Part shown: positions 1 to 9,207 of the stretch, piece by piece
Layout of the letters: every line of letters starts with the position of its first letter
Numbering within the stretch: the stretch's first letter is position 1
Assembly (NCBI GenBank): GCA_963797115.1
Contig: CAWCOH010000001.1
Coordinates: 2,356,001-2,420,000 of the forward strand
Source: AP-15 sp963797115
GTDB taxonomy: Bacteria; Pseudomonadota; Alphaproteobacteria; ATCC43930; CGMCC-115725
Direction: 5' to 3'
Length of the DNA stretch: 64,000 nt
Notes under the pieces: model-generated
Database searches by the model: none
Seen by the model: only the letters and a program-made list of their open reading frames with translations
Told to the model about the DNA's origin: nothing
Program-made: the position numbers and the translations under genes

Positions 1-767
1 AAGGCCTGGGAGATGGCGACCAGCACCGCCGAGGAGAGGAACCACGGCAGGTTTTCGCGCTTCACGGACTTGATGTCGGCCCAGGAGCCGGGCTTGAGCA
101 GGATCAGCAGGAAGAACAGTGTCGCCGCCGTATAGGCGAGGCAGCCGCCGGCCGCCGTGCTGATGTCGGGTGCGTGCAGGAAGGCCTGTCGAGCCATCAG
201 GGGCGAGCTGCCATAGCACATCGCCGCGCCCAGACCGAAGGTGTAGCCGGAAAACACGCGCGGCTGGAAGATCGGCTTCGCTACCGGGGCCGCCGCCGTT
301 GGCGGCGCCGATGTCTTCCTCCTTCCCTTGCCGGTATTGCCTTGGGTGATGCCCTGGGTGATCAAGGAGCCGCCGAGCATCAAAGCCGAGCCGATTGCCT
401 GCAGCACAGTGAATTTCTCGTGCAATATCATCACCGCCAATAGCATCGCGAATGGCACCTGCAGCTGGACGACCGGGGCGGTCAGGTTCACGCCCATCAG
501 CTGGTTGGACTTATAGTTGCAATAGCGGCCAAGGACGAAATGCACCACACCCTGGCATGCCAACCAGGTGAGCGCCGCCATCGGGAAGACCGCGAGCTGG
601 TGCAGCTCGCCGAATGCGATGGTCATGACCAGGAAAGAAAGTCCGCCGATCGGCACGGTCAGCGCCATGCCTTGCAGCACACTGCCAGTCACCACCCCCC
701 TGCGCATCGTCACGTTGTTCAGCGCAAACGTAAACGCGCCAAGAGCAGCGTAAAGGACCCCAAGCAA
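1..767 (-). CDS. EamA/DMT-superfamily transporter, 3' end outside window
   Basis: Read on the minus strand, this frame stays open from about 767 to the left edge. It gives a very hydrophobic protein with two EamA-like halves joined by a polar, basic linker near 280-320. The first half ends with helices such as LMGVNLTAPVVQLQVPFAML and the second begins FSGYTFGLGAAMCYGSSPLM. This is the drug/metabolite exporter fold, an inner-membrane carrier whose substrate cannot be read from sequence. No ATG follows the upstream in-frame stop, so a TTG at 765-767 with AGGGG just upstream is the likeliest start. The C-terminus lies beyond base 1. Confidence 0.8.
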   Translation of the reverse strand, partial: MLGVLYAALGAFTFALNNVTMRRGVVTGSVLQGMALTVPIGGLSFLVMTIAFGELHQLAVFPMAALTWLACQGVVHFVLGRYCNYKSNQLMGVNLTAPVVQLQVPFAMLLAVMILHEKFTVLQAIGSALMLGGSLITQGITQGNTGKGRRKTSAPPTAAAPVAKPIFQPRVFSGYTFGLGAAMCYGSSPLMARQAFLHAPDISTAAGGCLAYTAATLFFLLILLKPGSWADIKSVKRENLPWFLSSAVLVAISQA

Positions 768-889
768 GGACTTGCCCCTCGAAGACTTATTGTTTTCCTC
801 GTTTGTCTACAATGCCTTCGTCATACCGTCATGGCCCATTTTCGACGGCCAGACCGAAGCTGCTGCCGCGCCCCCTTCTTCCGCGCGGG

Positions 890-1089
890 CGTCGATCGGG
901 TTGCTGTCGCCACCATCGGTGCTGCGGTAGGGGCCGTCCTGCGTCCCGACGAAGATCATATCCGGGTTGTTCGGATGCGCGAGGATGACCTGGACTTCGG
1001 GCATTTTTCGCAAGGACGAGCCGGCCTTGCGCAACGCTGCGTCGGTCCCAGCAAGGTTTCCCATCAAGGGCGGTGACGAGCACCCGCAT
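890..1089 (-). pseudogene. BNR/YVTN-type repeat protein, N-terminal remnant
   Basis: Two minus-strand frames together resemble the start of a WD40/YVTN/BNR-like (sialidase-fold) protein. One begins MRVLVTALDGK at 1089. The other contains VQVILAHPNNPDMIFVGTQD followed by GPYRSTDGGDS, a typical Asp-box repeat. The frame then runs into sequence without similarity and no rest of a propeller is present. A single shift separates the two pieces. I read it as a truncated, frameshifted leftover. The family assignment rests on motif memory only. Confidence 0.45.
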
Positions 1090-1300
1090 CTGCTACGCAG
1101 ATGAAGAAGACTTAAACCCGTCTGGGATCTCATAAAGGCGTACTGGGCAGACGGCTCTCCGGCACATTGTAATGCTTTGAGTTTGCTGGTGGTGCCGGCG
1201 ACAACGAATTCCAATACACCGTCGGTCTCAGTACTTCTAGGCGCCCCCTTTGACGCCCTAAGCTGGTTTCTGGACTGGTGCGAGGATCTGCGATGCGGCC

Positions 1301-2149
1301 TCAGTAGCTCGGCTTGGTCGGGAACGGCGTGAGCTGAAGCTCGTGCGTCCAGCACGACGGGTCCTGGGTGTGCAGGTAGTAGAACGCCTCGGCGATCTTT
1401 ATTGGATTGATTATGTGATCGCGTCGGTTCTGATTCCTCGGCAATGCCCGGGTGCCGGGCGAGTCGATGGTACCGTCGATCACGACGTTGGCCACATGCA
1501 CGCCGTGCTCGGAATACTCCTCGGTCAGCACCTGCGCCAGGGTGCGCATCATGACCCGGGGGTAGTACAGCGACTGTCCGGTCATGCGCTTCTTCCCGCG
1601 CAGCGAGCTAGAGTTGTTGGAGAAGAAGAACGACCCCTGGCCTTTCTTGCGCATCGCCGGCAGCACTTCCTTGGCGACGAGAAAGGGGCCGCGGCAGGCG
1701 ATGTGCAGTGCCGTGTCCAGGATTTCGACCGGGACGTGTTCGAGCAGCTCTTTGTCGGGCGGAAGATCGCGGCCTTCGAGGTAACCCGCGTTGTAGACCA
1801 GCACGTCCGGGTCGCCCGCTTCATGGCGGATCGTGGCGAATGCTGACGAGATCGAGTCCTGCGAGACCAGATCGAGCTCGACGATCATGCAGTCGCCGCC
1901 CTGCTCGCGGATCGCCGCTGCCAGCGCCGATGCGTTGGCCGCGGTGCGGGTCGTCAATACGGTGAAGAAACCCTCGCTCGCGAATTTCTGCGCAACGGCG
2001 CCCCCCACACCCCAGCGCACGCCGACCGGCAGCTCGCTGTCGTCCACAGCGTGGCCGTGCGCCAGCAACGTATTGCGGCCCTCGGCCTGCCACTTCGAGG
2101 TGGCGCCGATCACCACGGCGACTTGCTTGCCCTTCGTGTTGGTTTTCAT
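1301..2149 (-). CDS. Divergent SDR-family oxidoreductase
   Basis: The 282-residue protein has a Rossmann start (VAVVIGATS) but the glycine-rich turn is split by about 28 residues before GVGGAVAQKFASEGF. It has the SDR adenine-side Asp (ELDLVS) and a YNAGY motif in place of NNAG. The usual catalytic Tyr-x-x-x-Lys segment reads LYYPRVMMRTLAQVL, with Arg where Lys is expected. It is followed by VANVVIDGTIDSPGTRAL, a segment typical of a divergent SDR group. Whether it is an active dehydrogenase is therefore uncertain. The ATG at 2149 has AGGAAAT-like sequence upstream. It is transcribed toward the solute-binding protein cluster but is separated from it by only 58 bp. Confidence 0.8.
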   Translation of the reverse strand: MKTNTKGKQVAVVIGATSKWQAEGRNTLLAHGHAVDDSELPVGVRWGVGGAVAQKFASEGFFTVLTTRTAANASALAAAIREQGGDCMIVELDLVSQDSISSAFATIRHEAGDPDVLVYNAGYLEGRDLPPDKELLEHVPVEILDTALHIACRGPFLVAKEVLPAMRKKGQGSFFFSNNSSSLRGKKRMTGQSLYYPRVMMRTLAQVLTEEYSEHGVHVANVVIDGTIDSPGTRALPRNQNRRDHIINPIKIAEAFYYLHTQDPSCWTHELQLTPFPTKPSY

Positions 2150-2207
2150 TCGGGAATTTCCTTCTTTGTTTGCAGCTTTTTGGTGGATGGAAAGAGATGC
2201 GCAGAAC

Positions 2208-3749
2208 TCATTGGCGCTTCAGGCGGACATCCTCCAGCGGCGCGGACCACGGGAAGGGGTCGATCTTCATCAGCGAGGCCTCCTCGACGCGCGGCCCGAG
2301 CCCGCTCGGCCAGAAGTATTCCCAGATCGGCGCAAACCGCGTCCGGTCGTTCAGGGTCTGCTGGATCTCGTGCAGCATTGCTTCACGCTTCTCGGAATCT
2401 GTCTCGCTGAGCTGCCTCTTGAACAGTTCATCGACGTCGGGCCAACCGCCATAGGCATAGATGCCGTTGCTCGGCACGACCACGGCCATGCGGGTCGAGG
2501 CATTGCCGTAGACGGCGACGCCGCAGAAGCAAGCGCCCTTGAACTTCTTGGCCGCGAGCGCGGTGAAGTAAGCGGCCCGCTCCATCGTGCGCAGTTTCGT
2601 CCGGATGCCGATCGCGCCGAGATAGCCGCCGACCGCCTCGGCCGTGGAGAAATACGGCGGCACGGCATACAGATCGCCGGCGTCGAACCCGTTCGGATAC
2701 CCCGCCTCGGCAAGCAGCTTCTTCGCGCGCGCCGGATCGTAGGGGTCGGGTTCGATCTTCAGCGCGTACTCCATGTTCGGAAACACAATGTTGCCGGTTG
2801 GCTTGGAGGCCCCGAGGTTAGCAGCTTCGCTCAGCGTCTTGCGGTCGAGGGCGAGGCTCGCCGCCTTGCGCACCCGCTGATCGTGCCACGGCGATTTCGG
2901 GTCCCACATGTCGAAGAAGTCGAGGAAGTGGGTGCCGATGCCGCCGGAGAAGACGAGCTTGTACTTCGGGTCGTTCTGGATCGCCTCACCGAGCTCTCCT
3001 TCGAGCAGGTAGGCGACGTCCACCTCGTCCCGTTTCAGCATCGCGAGGCGGGTGGTCGCGTCCGGGACGCTCTTGAATACCAGGCGTTTGACCGACGGCA
3101 CCTTGCGCCAATAATCCTCGTTCGCCTCCATCACCAAATCGACGCCCGGGTTCATGCTGACGAACTTGTAGGGGCCGAGGCCGATCGGATGGTCCTTGAA
3201 GCCGTCGACGCCGACTTTTTCGATGTATTTCTTGGGGGTGATCCAGCCGGCGGAACTCGCAAGCGTGCCGTAATACGCCATGAAATCCGGCCACGGCTCA
3301 TCCAACACGAACCGGACCGTGTGCGGGTCGACGATCACGATCTCCTTGACCTTTTCGTGGAGCTCCACCCCCTTCGCGCGCTCAAAGCTGAATTTTACGT
3401 CCTCGGCGGTGAACGGGTCGCCGTTATGGAAGTTCAGCCCCTTGCGCAACTTGAATTCGTAAACCCGCCCATCAGGACTCATCGTCCAGGATTCCGCGAG
3501 GCTCGGCGCCATCCGGTTTTCCGGCATAGGCTTTACCAGCGCATCATGCAGGCCGTACGTGAACCAGAACGACGAAACGAAGCCCTAGGTGACCTCTCCC
3601 GGATCGAGCCACGCAGGCGCGATGGTCACGTAAACCGCAAACCGCATCTCGCCTTCCGGCTTGGTTTGCGCCATCGCCGGACCTTGGCCGCAAGCGATCA
3701 CGATCCACGCGAGGATCGCGGCCGAGGCAAACCTATGCCATCGATTCAT
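2208..3749 (-). pseudogene. ABC transporter solute-binding protein (family 5), copy 1, with internal amber stop
   Basis: This is the last of three tandem paralogues of periplasmic peptide/nickel-type (SBP_bac_5) binding proteins. From ATG 3749 the signal peptide (MNRWHRFASAAILAWIVIAC) and first strand align with copies 2 and 3. Codon 55 (3585-3587) is TAG, where copy 3 has Pro in WLDPGETVPG. Counted through the TAG it would be 513 residues, exactly the length of copy 3, and the rest is intact to QRLK-type C-terminus VRLKRQ. An open frame can also be entered at Met 3527 (MPENRM), but that lacks a signal peptide. It is either a recent pseudogene or a base error. No permease or ATPase gene is nearby. 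Confidence 0.8.
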
Positions 3750-3782
3750 CGTGCCATTTTCTCCCCAGCTATGGCGGAAAGC

Positions 3783-3834
3783 GCTTTATTCCGGCCTTGC
3801 ACGGGCTAGCTTTATTCCGGCCTTGCACGGGCTA
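3783..3834. repeat. Perfect 26-bp tandem duplication between SBP copies 1 and 2
   Basis: The unit beginning GCTTTATTCCGGCCTTGC occurs twice back to back (3783-3808 and 3809-3834). A related single unit with a G/C hairpin (CCCCCGCCCTTGCGGGGG) lies at about 5460-5480 between copies 2 and 3. The spacers between the paralogues are thus themselves homologous, as expected if the genes arose by tandem duplication. The hairpin could damp read-through between the copies. Confidence 0.85.
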
Positions 3835-3876
3835 AAGGCTTTTCCGCCTACGCTCGCCTTGCGAGTTTCACCAGGC

Positions 3877-5421
3877 TCACGGGCGCTTCAAGCGGACATC
3901 CTCAAGCGGCGCCGCCCACGGAAACGGATCGATCTTCGACAGCGAGGCTTCCTCGACGCGCGGACCAATCCCGCTCGGCCAGTAATAGTCCCAGACCGGC
4001 GCGAAGCGCGTGCGCTCGTGCAGCATCTTCTGGATTTTGTGCAGCATTTCCTCGCGCTTTTCAGAATCAGTCTCGGTGAGCTGCTTCTTATAGAGTTCAT
4101 CGACGTCGGGCCAGCCGCCATAGGCACTGACGCCGTCGCTCGGCACGGTCGTCGCCATGCGGGTCGAGGCGTTGCCGTAGCTCGACCCGCCGGGGCAATA
4201 GCACACGCCCTTCAGCTTTTTCGACGCCAATGCCGAAAAGAACGCGGCGCGTTCCATGGTGCGCAGCCTCGCCCTGATGCCGACCGCGCCGAGATAGTTG
4301 ACGATCGCTTCGCCGGTCGCGAAATAGGGCGGCACCGCATAAAAATCGCCGGCATCGAACCCGTTCGGATAGCCGGCCTCCGCGAGCAGTTTTTTGGCCT
4401 GCTCCGGATCATACGGATCGGGCTCGATCGGCAGCGCGAACTCCATGGTTTTCCGGACGATATTGCCGTTCGGCTTGGACGCGCCGAGATTATCGGTGTC
4501 GCTCATCGTCTGCCGGTCGATCGCCAGGCTCGCCGCCTTGCGCACGCGCTGGTCGGCCCACGGCGATTTCGGGTCCCACATGTCGAAGAAATCGAGCACG
4601 AACGTCGCGACCCCGCCCGAGAAGACGAGCTTCAGCTCCGGGTCGTTCCGGATCAACTCGCCGAGCTGCCCTTCGAGCAGATAGGCGACATCGACTTCGC
4701 CGCGTTTCAGCATCGCGAGGCGCGTCGTTCCCTCGGGGACGCTCAGGAAAACGAGACGCTTCACCGACGGCACCTTGCGCCAGTATTCCTCGTTGGCCTC
4801 CATCACCAGCTCGATGCCCGGCTGCATGCTGACGAATTTGTAGGGTCCGAGGCCGATCGGGTGTTTCCGGAAGCCGTCGAGCCCGACCGTCTCGAAATAT
4901 TTCTTCGGCGTGATCCAGCTCGCGCCGCTCGCCAGCGTGCCGTACATCGTCGTGAAATCCGGCCACGGCTCGTGCAGAACAAAGCGCACCGTGTAGGGAT
5001 CGACCGCGATGACCTCTTTCACCTTTTCGTGCAGTTCGGCGCCTTTCGTGCGCCCAAAGCTGAAGACCACGTCGTCGGCGGTGAAAGGGTCGCCGTTGTG
5101 GAATTTGATGCCGCGGCGCAGCTTGAATTCGTAGGTCAGCTTGTCCGGACTTTCGCTCCAGGACTCGGCCAGGCTCGGCGCCATCCGCTGGCCCGGCATC
5201 GGCTTCACGACCGCGTCGTGCAGCGCGTACAGCATCCAGTACGGGCTTGTGAAGCTCGGAGTCGCTTCGGCGGGGTCGAGCCAGGGCGGCGGCACGGTCA
5301 CATAAAGCGCGAACCGCATTTCGCCTTCCGGCTTGGCCTGCGCCGCCGCCGAGCTCGTGCCGCCGGCGATCACGGCCCAAGCCAGGATCGCGGCCGAGGC
5401 GCACCTCTGCCATCGATTCAT
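3877..5421 (-). CDS. ABC transporter solute-binding protein (family 5), copy 2
   Basis: The protein has 514 residues from ATG 5421, chosen because the signal peptide (MNRWQRCASAAILAWAVIAG, then AAAQA) matches the other copies. An in-frame start 24 codons upstream would precede it with non-conserved residues. The body shows SBP_bac_5 features: GDPFTADDVVFSFGR, PIGLGPYKFV, and the C-terminal PFPWAAPLEDVRLKRP. The family binds oligopeptides, nickel chelates or opine-like solutes in the periplasm and hands them to a permease. No permease genes are in the window, so these may act with one encoded elsewhere. It lies 108 bp downstream of copy 3 on the same strand. Confidence 0.92.
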   Translation of the reverse strand: MNRWQRCASAAILAWAVIAGGTSSAAAQAKPEGEMRFALYVTVPPPWLDPAEATPSFTSPYWMLYALHDAVVKPMPGQRMAPSLAESWSESPDKLTYEFKLRRGIKFHNGDPFTADDVVFSFGRTKGAELHEKVKEVIAVDPYTVRFVLHEPWPDFTTMYGTLASGASWITPKKYFETVGLDGFRKHPIGLGPYKFVSMQPGIELVMEANEEYWRKVPSVKRLVFLSVPEGTTRLAMLKRGEVDVAYLLEGQLGELIRNDPELKLVFSGGVATFVLDFFDMWDPKSPWADQRVRKAASLAIDRQTMSDTDNLGASKPNGNIVRKTMEFALPIEPDPYDPEQAKKLLAEAGYPNGFDAGDFYAVPPYFATGEAIVNYLGAVGIRARLRTMERAAFFSALASKKLKGVCYCPGGSSYGNASTRMATTVPSDGVSAYGGWPDVDELYKKQLTETDSEKREEMLHKIQKMLHERTRFAPVWDYYWPSGIGPRVEEASLSKIDPFPWAAPLEDVRLKRP

Positions 5422-5529
5422 CGTGCATTTCCTCCCCAGCTGTCGGCGCAAAGCGCTTTCCCCCGCCCTTGCGGGGGCTAAAGGCTGTTCCACCCTTCGC
5501 CCTTCGCTCCCTTGCTAGTTTCGCTAGGC

Positions 5530-7071
5530 TCACTGGCGCTTTAAGCGCACCTCCTGGTACGGCGCCGCCCACGGATAGGGGTTGATCTTCATCAGCGCCG
5601 GGTCTGCCACCCGCGGCCCGATGCCGCTCGCCCAGAAGTAGTCGTAGATCGGCGCAAACCGTGTCCGCTCGTGCAGGATTTTCTGAATTTGGTGCAATAG
5701 CGCCTCACGCTTCTCGGCATCCGTTTCGTTAAGCTGCTCGTTCCACAGCTTGTCGACATCGGGCCAGCCGCCGTAGGCGAACTGGCCGCTACTCGGCACG
5801 ATCGGCGCGAGGCGGGTCGAGGCGTTGCCGGCGCTGGCGGCGATGCACATGCAGATGCCGTGCAGCTTCTTGGTCGGCAGCGCGGCGTAAAAGGCGGCGC
5901 GCTCCATCGTGCGGATCCGCGTCTTGATGCCGATCGCGCCGAGATAGCCGCCGATTGCCTCGCCGGTGCTGAAATAGGGCGGCCAGGGGTAGAGGTCGCC
6001 GGCGTCGAACCCGTCGGGGTAGCCCGCCTCCGCCAGAAGCTTTTTCGCCTGCGCCGGGTCGTACGGGTCGGGCTCGATCGGCACCGCGTATTCGAAGTTC
6101 TTGATCACGACACTGCCGGTCGGCTTGGAGGCGCCGAGCGTCTCGGCGTCGCTGATCGCCTTGCGGTCGAGCGCCAGGCTGGCGGCCTTGCGCACCCGCT
6201 CGTCATGCCACGGCGATTTCGGGTCCCACATGTCGAAGAAGTCGAGATAGTAGGTCCCGAGGCCGCCGGAGAAGCCGACGTGCAGGTTCGGATCCTCCTT
6301 GACCGCCTGCGCCAGCGAGGCATCGAGCAAGTAGGCGACATCGACTTCGCCGCGCTTCAGCATGGCGACGCGGGTTGTCGCCTCAGGGACGCTCTTGAAC
6401 ACCAGCTGCTTGATCGAGGGCTTCTCGCCCCAGTATCCGTCGAAGGCTTCCATCACCAGCTCGATCCCCGGCTCCTGGCTGACGAATTTGTAGGGGCCGA
6501 GCCCCACCGGATGCAGCCTGAAGGCGTCCTTGCCGACCTTCTCGGTATAGTTCTTCGGCACGATCCAGCCGGCGGCGCTGGCAAGCGTCCCGTAATACGT
6601 CATGAAGTCCGGCCACGGCTCCTTCATGACGAAGCGGACATGGGTCGGGTCGACGATCACCACCTCCTTGACATGGTCCTTCAGCACCGCCGCCTTCGAA
6701 CGCTCGAAGCTGTATTTCACGTCCTCGGCGGTGAACGGATCGCCGTTGTGGAACTTGAGGCCCTTGCGCAGGGTGAATTCGTAAGAGAGGTGGTCCGGGC
6801 TCTCCTTCCAGGATTCCGCGAGGCTCGGCGCCATGGGTTTGCCCGGCATCGGCTTCACCAGTGCATCGTGCAGCGCATACATAAACCAGAACGCCGTTCC
6901 GGTGCCCGGGACCGTCTCCCCCGGATCGAGCCAGGCCGGCGATATCGTCACGTAGACCGCATAGCGAATCTCGCCTTCGGGTTTGGTTTGCGCCGTCGCG
7001 GTGCCTGTGCCGCCGACTGTCATTGCCCATGACAGGATCGCGGCCGAGGCAAACCGCTGCCATCGGTTCAT
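5530..7071 (-). CDS. ABC transporter solute-binding protein (family 5), copy 3
   Basis: This is the promoter-proximal copy of the triplet, 513 residues from ATG 7071 with AGGAAATGCA upstream. The signal peptide is MNRWQRFASAAILSWAMTVG, followed by a probable cleavage after TATAQ. The SBP_bac_5 signatures GDPFTAEDVKYSFERS and PVGLGPYKFVS are intact, and the C-terminus is VRLKRQ. The three copies differ mostly at scattered positions in the ligand-binding lobe, which may mean different ligands. It follows the amidohydrolase gene by about 120 bp on the same strand, so the set may be one catabolic operon. Confidence 0.92.
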   Translation of the reverse strand: MNRWQRFASAAILSWAMTVGGTGTATAQTKPEGEIRYAVYVTISPAWLDPGETVPGTGTAFWFMYALHDALVKPMPGKPMAPSLAESWKESPDHLSYEFTLRKGLKFHNGDPFTAEDVKYSFERSKAAVLKDHVKEVVIVDPTHVRFVMKEPWPDFMTYYGTLASAAGWIVPKNYTEKVGKDAFRLHPVGLGPYKFVSQEPGIELVMEAFDGYWGEKPSIKQLVFKSVPEATTRVAMLKRGEVDVAYLLDASLAQAVKEDPNLHVGFSGGLGTYYLDFFDMWDPKSPWHDERVRKAASLALDRKAISDAETLGASKPTGSVVIKNFEYAVPIEPDPYDPAQAKKLLAEAGYPDGFDAGDLYPWPPYFSTGEAIGGYLGAIGIKTRIRTMERAAFYAALPTKKLHGICMCIAASAGNASTRLAPIVPSSGQFAYGGWPDVDKLWNEQLNETDAEKREALLHQIQKILHERTRFAPIYDYFWASGIGPRVADPALMKINPYPWAAPYQEVRLKRQ

Positions 7072-7190
7072 CTTGCATTTCCTCCCCTTTGGCTAATCGA
7101 TCGCGGCAGACGCGCGTCGCGCCGTTAATCTGTCGCCCCCGCGAGAACAGTTGATCAAGGCAGGCGACAGCATCGAGGCCGCGACGCTTG

Positions 7191-8018
7191 TCATGTTGAT
7201 CGGTCCCAGCCCCACCAGGCGCAGAGGGCTTCGCCCATGACGAGTTTTTTGTCTTCCTCGCTGAGCCACGGCAGCTCTTCGGTGAACATGGTCGCGCATT
7301 GGCGCCATGAGCAAGGCATCTTCGTGATGTCCGTGCCCCAAAACATGCGGTGCGGACCAAATGCGTCGTAGACCTGTCGCAGATAGGGGTGCAGCGCCGG
7401 GAACGGATAGGCTTCGCCGGAATAGTGCGGCACGCCGGTCGCCTTGACCGCGACGTTCGGGAACTTCGCCAGCGCCAGAAGCTCCGGCATGTGGGTCATC
7501 GCCGCGGCATCCTTCAGCGTCGACGTGCCGCCCCGGCCGCCCAGATGATCGATCGTCAGGCGAAGCCCGAGATGGCTTTCGGCGATCCGGCCGAGCTCCG
7601 TCAACGAATCCGTCGCCAGAGCGGCGATCGGCACGCCGGCCACTTCGGCCGCCGCCCACAGCCATTCGAGAGTGCCGTCGTGCAGCCACCGCCGCGCCGG
7701 ATCATTGAGGAACCCATAGCGCAGACCGAGCATTCCCGGTTGGTCTCTCCAGCCTGCGATGCGGGCGCGCGATTCCGGCTGATCGAGCGGCACCGAGCCC
7801 ATGATCGCGAACCGGCCGGGGTAGTTCCGAACCGCCGCGAATGCCATCTCGGTCGAATTCGGGTCCCAGCCTGGCGGGTGTATGACTGCGGCATCGACAC
7901 CGGCTTCGTCCATCAGGCCGATAGCCTCCTCGGGAGTGAAGGCCGTCACCTGTCGATGCGACAGGTTACTTGGCAAGCCGGTACCCCAGAGGTGAATTTG
8001 GGCGTCGACGATTTGCAT
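7191..8018 (-). CDS. Amidohydrolase family protein (TIM-barrel)
   Basis: The 275-residue protein begins MQIVDAQIHLWGTG, the N-terminal metal-binding strand of the Amidohydro_2 (COG3618-type) barrel. It has a later His strand (LRLTIDHLGGRGG) and a C-terminal Asp strand (RMFWGTDITKMP). Members hydrolyse lactones or decarboxylate small acids in the cytoplasm. The exact substrate is not readable. It sits 27 bp after the dehydrogenase beta-subunit gene and just ahead of the solute-binding triplet, which supports a shared uptake-and-breakdown pathway. Confidence 0.85.
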   Translation of the reverse strand: MQIVDAQIHLWGTGLPSNLSHRQVTAFTPEEAIGLMDEAGVDAAVIHPPGWDPNSTEMAFAAVRNYPGRFAIMGSVPLDQPESRARIAGWRDQPGMLGLRYGFLNDPARRWLHDGTLEWLWAAAEVAGVPIAALATDSLTELGRIAESHLGLRLTIDHLGGRGGTSTLKDAAAMTHMPELLALAKFPNVAVKATGVPHYSGEAYPFPALHPYLRQVYDAFGPHRMFWGTDITKMPCSWRQCATMFTEELPWLSEEDKKLVMGEALCAWWGWDRST

Positions 8019-8045
8019 CTCACGCTCCCACCGCCGTTGCCGCCA

Positions 8046-9024
8046 TCACGCCGCCGCGGCAGGTCGCCGCGCTTGAAGCACCTCGCGGACCCCGGCGATT
8101 ATCCGCTTGCGATCCGGGAATACGTGGCTTTCGAGGACGGGGCTGTAAGGGATCGGTACCTGCAGGGCGCACACCCGCTTCACCGGAGCATCGAGACGCG
8201 CGAAGGTCGCCGCATCCTCGGTGGCAACGGCGGCGACCTCCGCCGAGAAACCGGCCGTTGGACCCGCTTCGTCGGCGACGACGAGGCGACCGGTTTTCTG
8301 CACCGATTTGCGGATCGTCTCAGCATCGAGCGGCACGAGCGTGCGCGGATCGACGACTTCGACAGATATCCCGTCCTCGGCGAGCTCTTCGGCTGCGGCC
8401 AGCGCCTCGTGCACGAGCCAGGCCAACGCGACGAGCGTCACGTCGTTGCCCTCGCGTTTGACGTCGGCCTTGCCCAGCGGGATCGTGTAGTCCTCGTCCG
8501 GCACCGGTCCCTTGCGTGCCATCAGCCGGCTCGAACTCGAACGAGATGACCGGGTTGTTGTCGCGGATCGCCGTCTTCAGGAGCCCCTTGATGTCGTAGG
8601 GCGTTGACGGCAGGAACATCTTCAAGCCGGCCACATTCATGAACATCGAATAGGGCGACTGCGAGTGCTGTGCCGCGACTTGGCCGCCGCCACCGACGGC
8701 TGCCCGAAAAAGGATCGGGAAGCTCACCTGGCCGCCGAACATGTAGTGGATCTTCGCGGCCTGATTGACGATCTGATCCATCGCGACAAAGCAGAACGTC
8801 ACTTGGCGCCAGTCGACGATCGGCCGGAAGCCGCAGCCGGCGGCACCGATCGCCATGCCGGTCAGTGCAGCTTCGGTGATCGGCGTCGCCTTGATGCGCT
8901 CGGCGCCGAACTCCTTGAGCAGCGGCGGCAGCGCGTCGGTCGACATGTAGAAGATCCTGGGATCGCGCCGCATCTCCTCGGCGACGGCTTCGAGGGCGGC
9001 CTCGTTATACGTCAACTCTCGCAT
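8046..9024 (-). CDS. Thiamine-diphosphate dehydrogenase E1 beta subunit, frameshifted
   Basis: ATG 9024 (GAGGATGAGAC upstream) opens MRELTYNEAALEAVAEEMRR, the pyrimidine-binding domain of a PDH/acetoin-type E1 beta chain. The frame is lost after VISFEFE at about 8526. The C-terminal transketolase domain continues in another frame from LMARKGPVPDEDYTIPLG to REVLQARR, ending at 8046. Removing one C in GAGCCGGCTG would restore an uninterrupted protein of about 325 residues, so a one-base insertion or error is likely. It would pair with the alpha subunit encoded upstream. No E2 or E3 gene is nearby. Confidence 0.85.
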
Positions 9025-9079
9025 CGTCTCATCCTCGCAAAAAACAAGGCGACTGGGACGGCAGATATATCGAACGCTT

Positions 9080-9097
9080 CCCCGGCGAAAGCCGGGG
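9080..9097. repeat. Small hairpin repeat between E1 alpha and E1 beta
   Basis: CCCCGGC-GAAA-GCCGGGG forms a perfect 7-bp stem with a four-base loop in the 183-bp gap between the two E1 genes. It belongs to the hairpin repeats of the form CCCCGCGAAAGCGGGG-CCCA that are common in alphaproteobacterial intergenic DNA. On the minus strand it would fold in the mRNA between the two coding parts and could affect their ratio. Confidence 0.6.
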
Positions 9098-9207
9098 CCC
9101 ATCTCTTGGCGGCAAGAGCGGCGGGTCGGTGGATCCCGGCCTTCGCCCGGAAAGCGGCTTCTGAGCGGTTTGGTCCACGGGGAATCGTCCCTTCCCCTCG
9201 ATCGGAA

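Noticed and set aside
1833..3809. 658-residue plus-strand open frame
   Set aside because: It is the complement of the SDR and solute-binding protein genes, rich in Arg/His, with no motif. The same holds for the long plus frames at 3661-5481 and 5860-7032.
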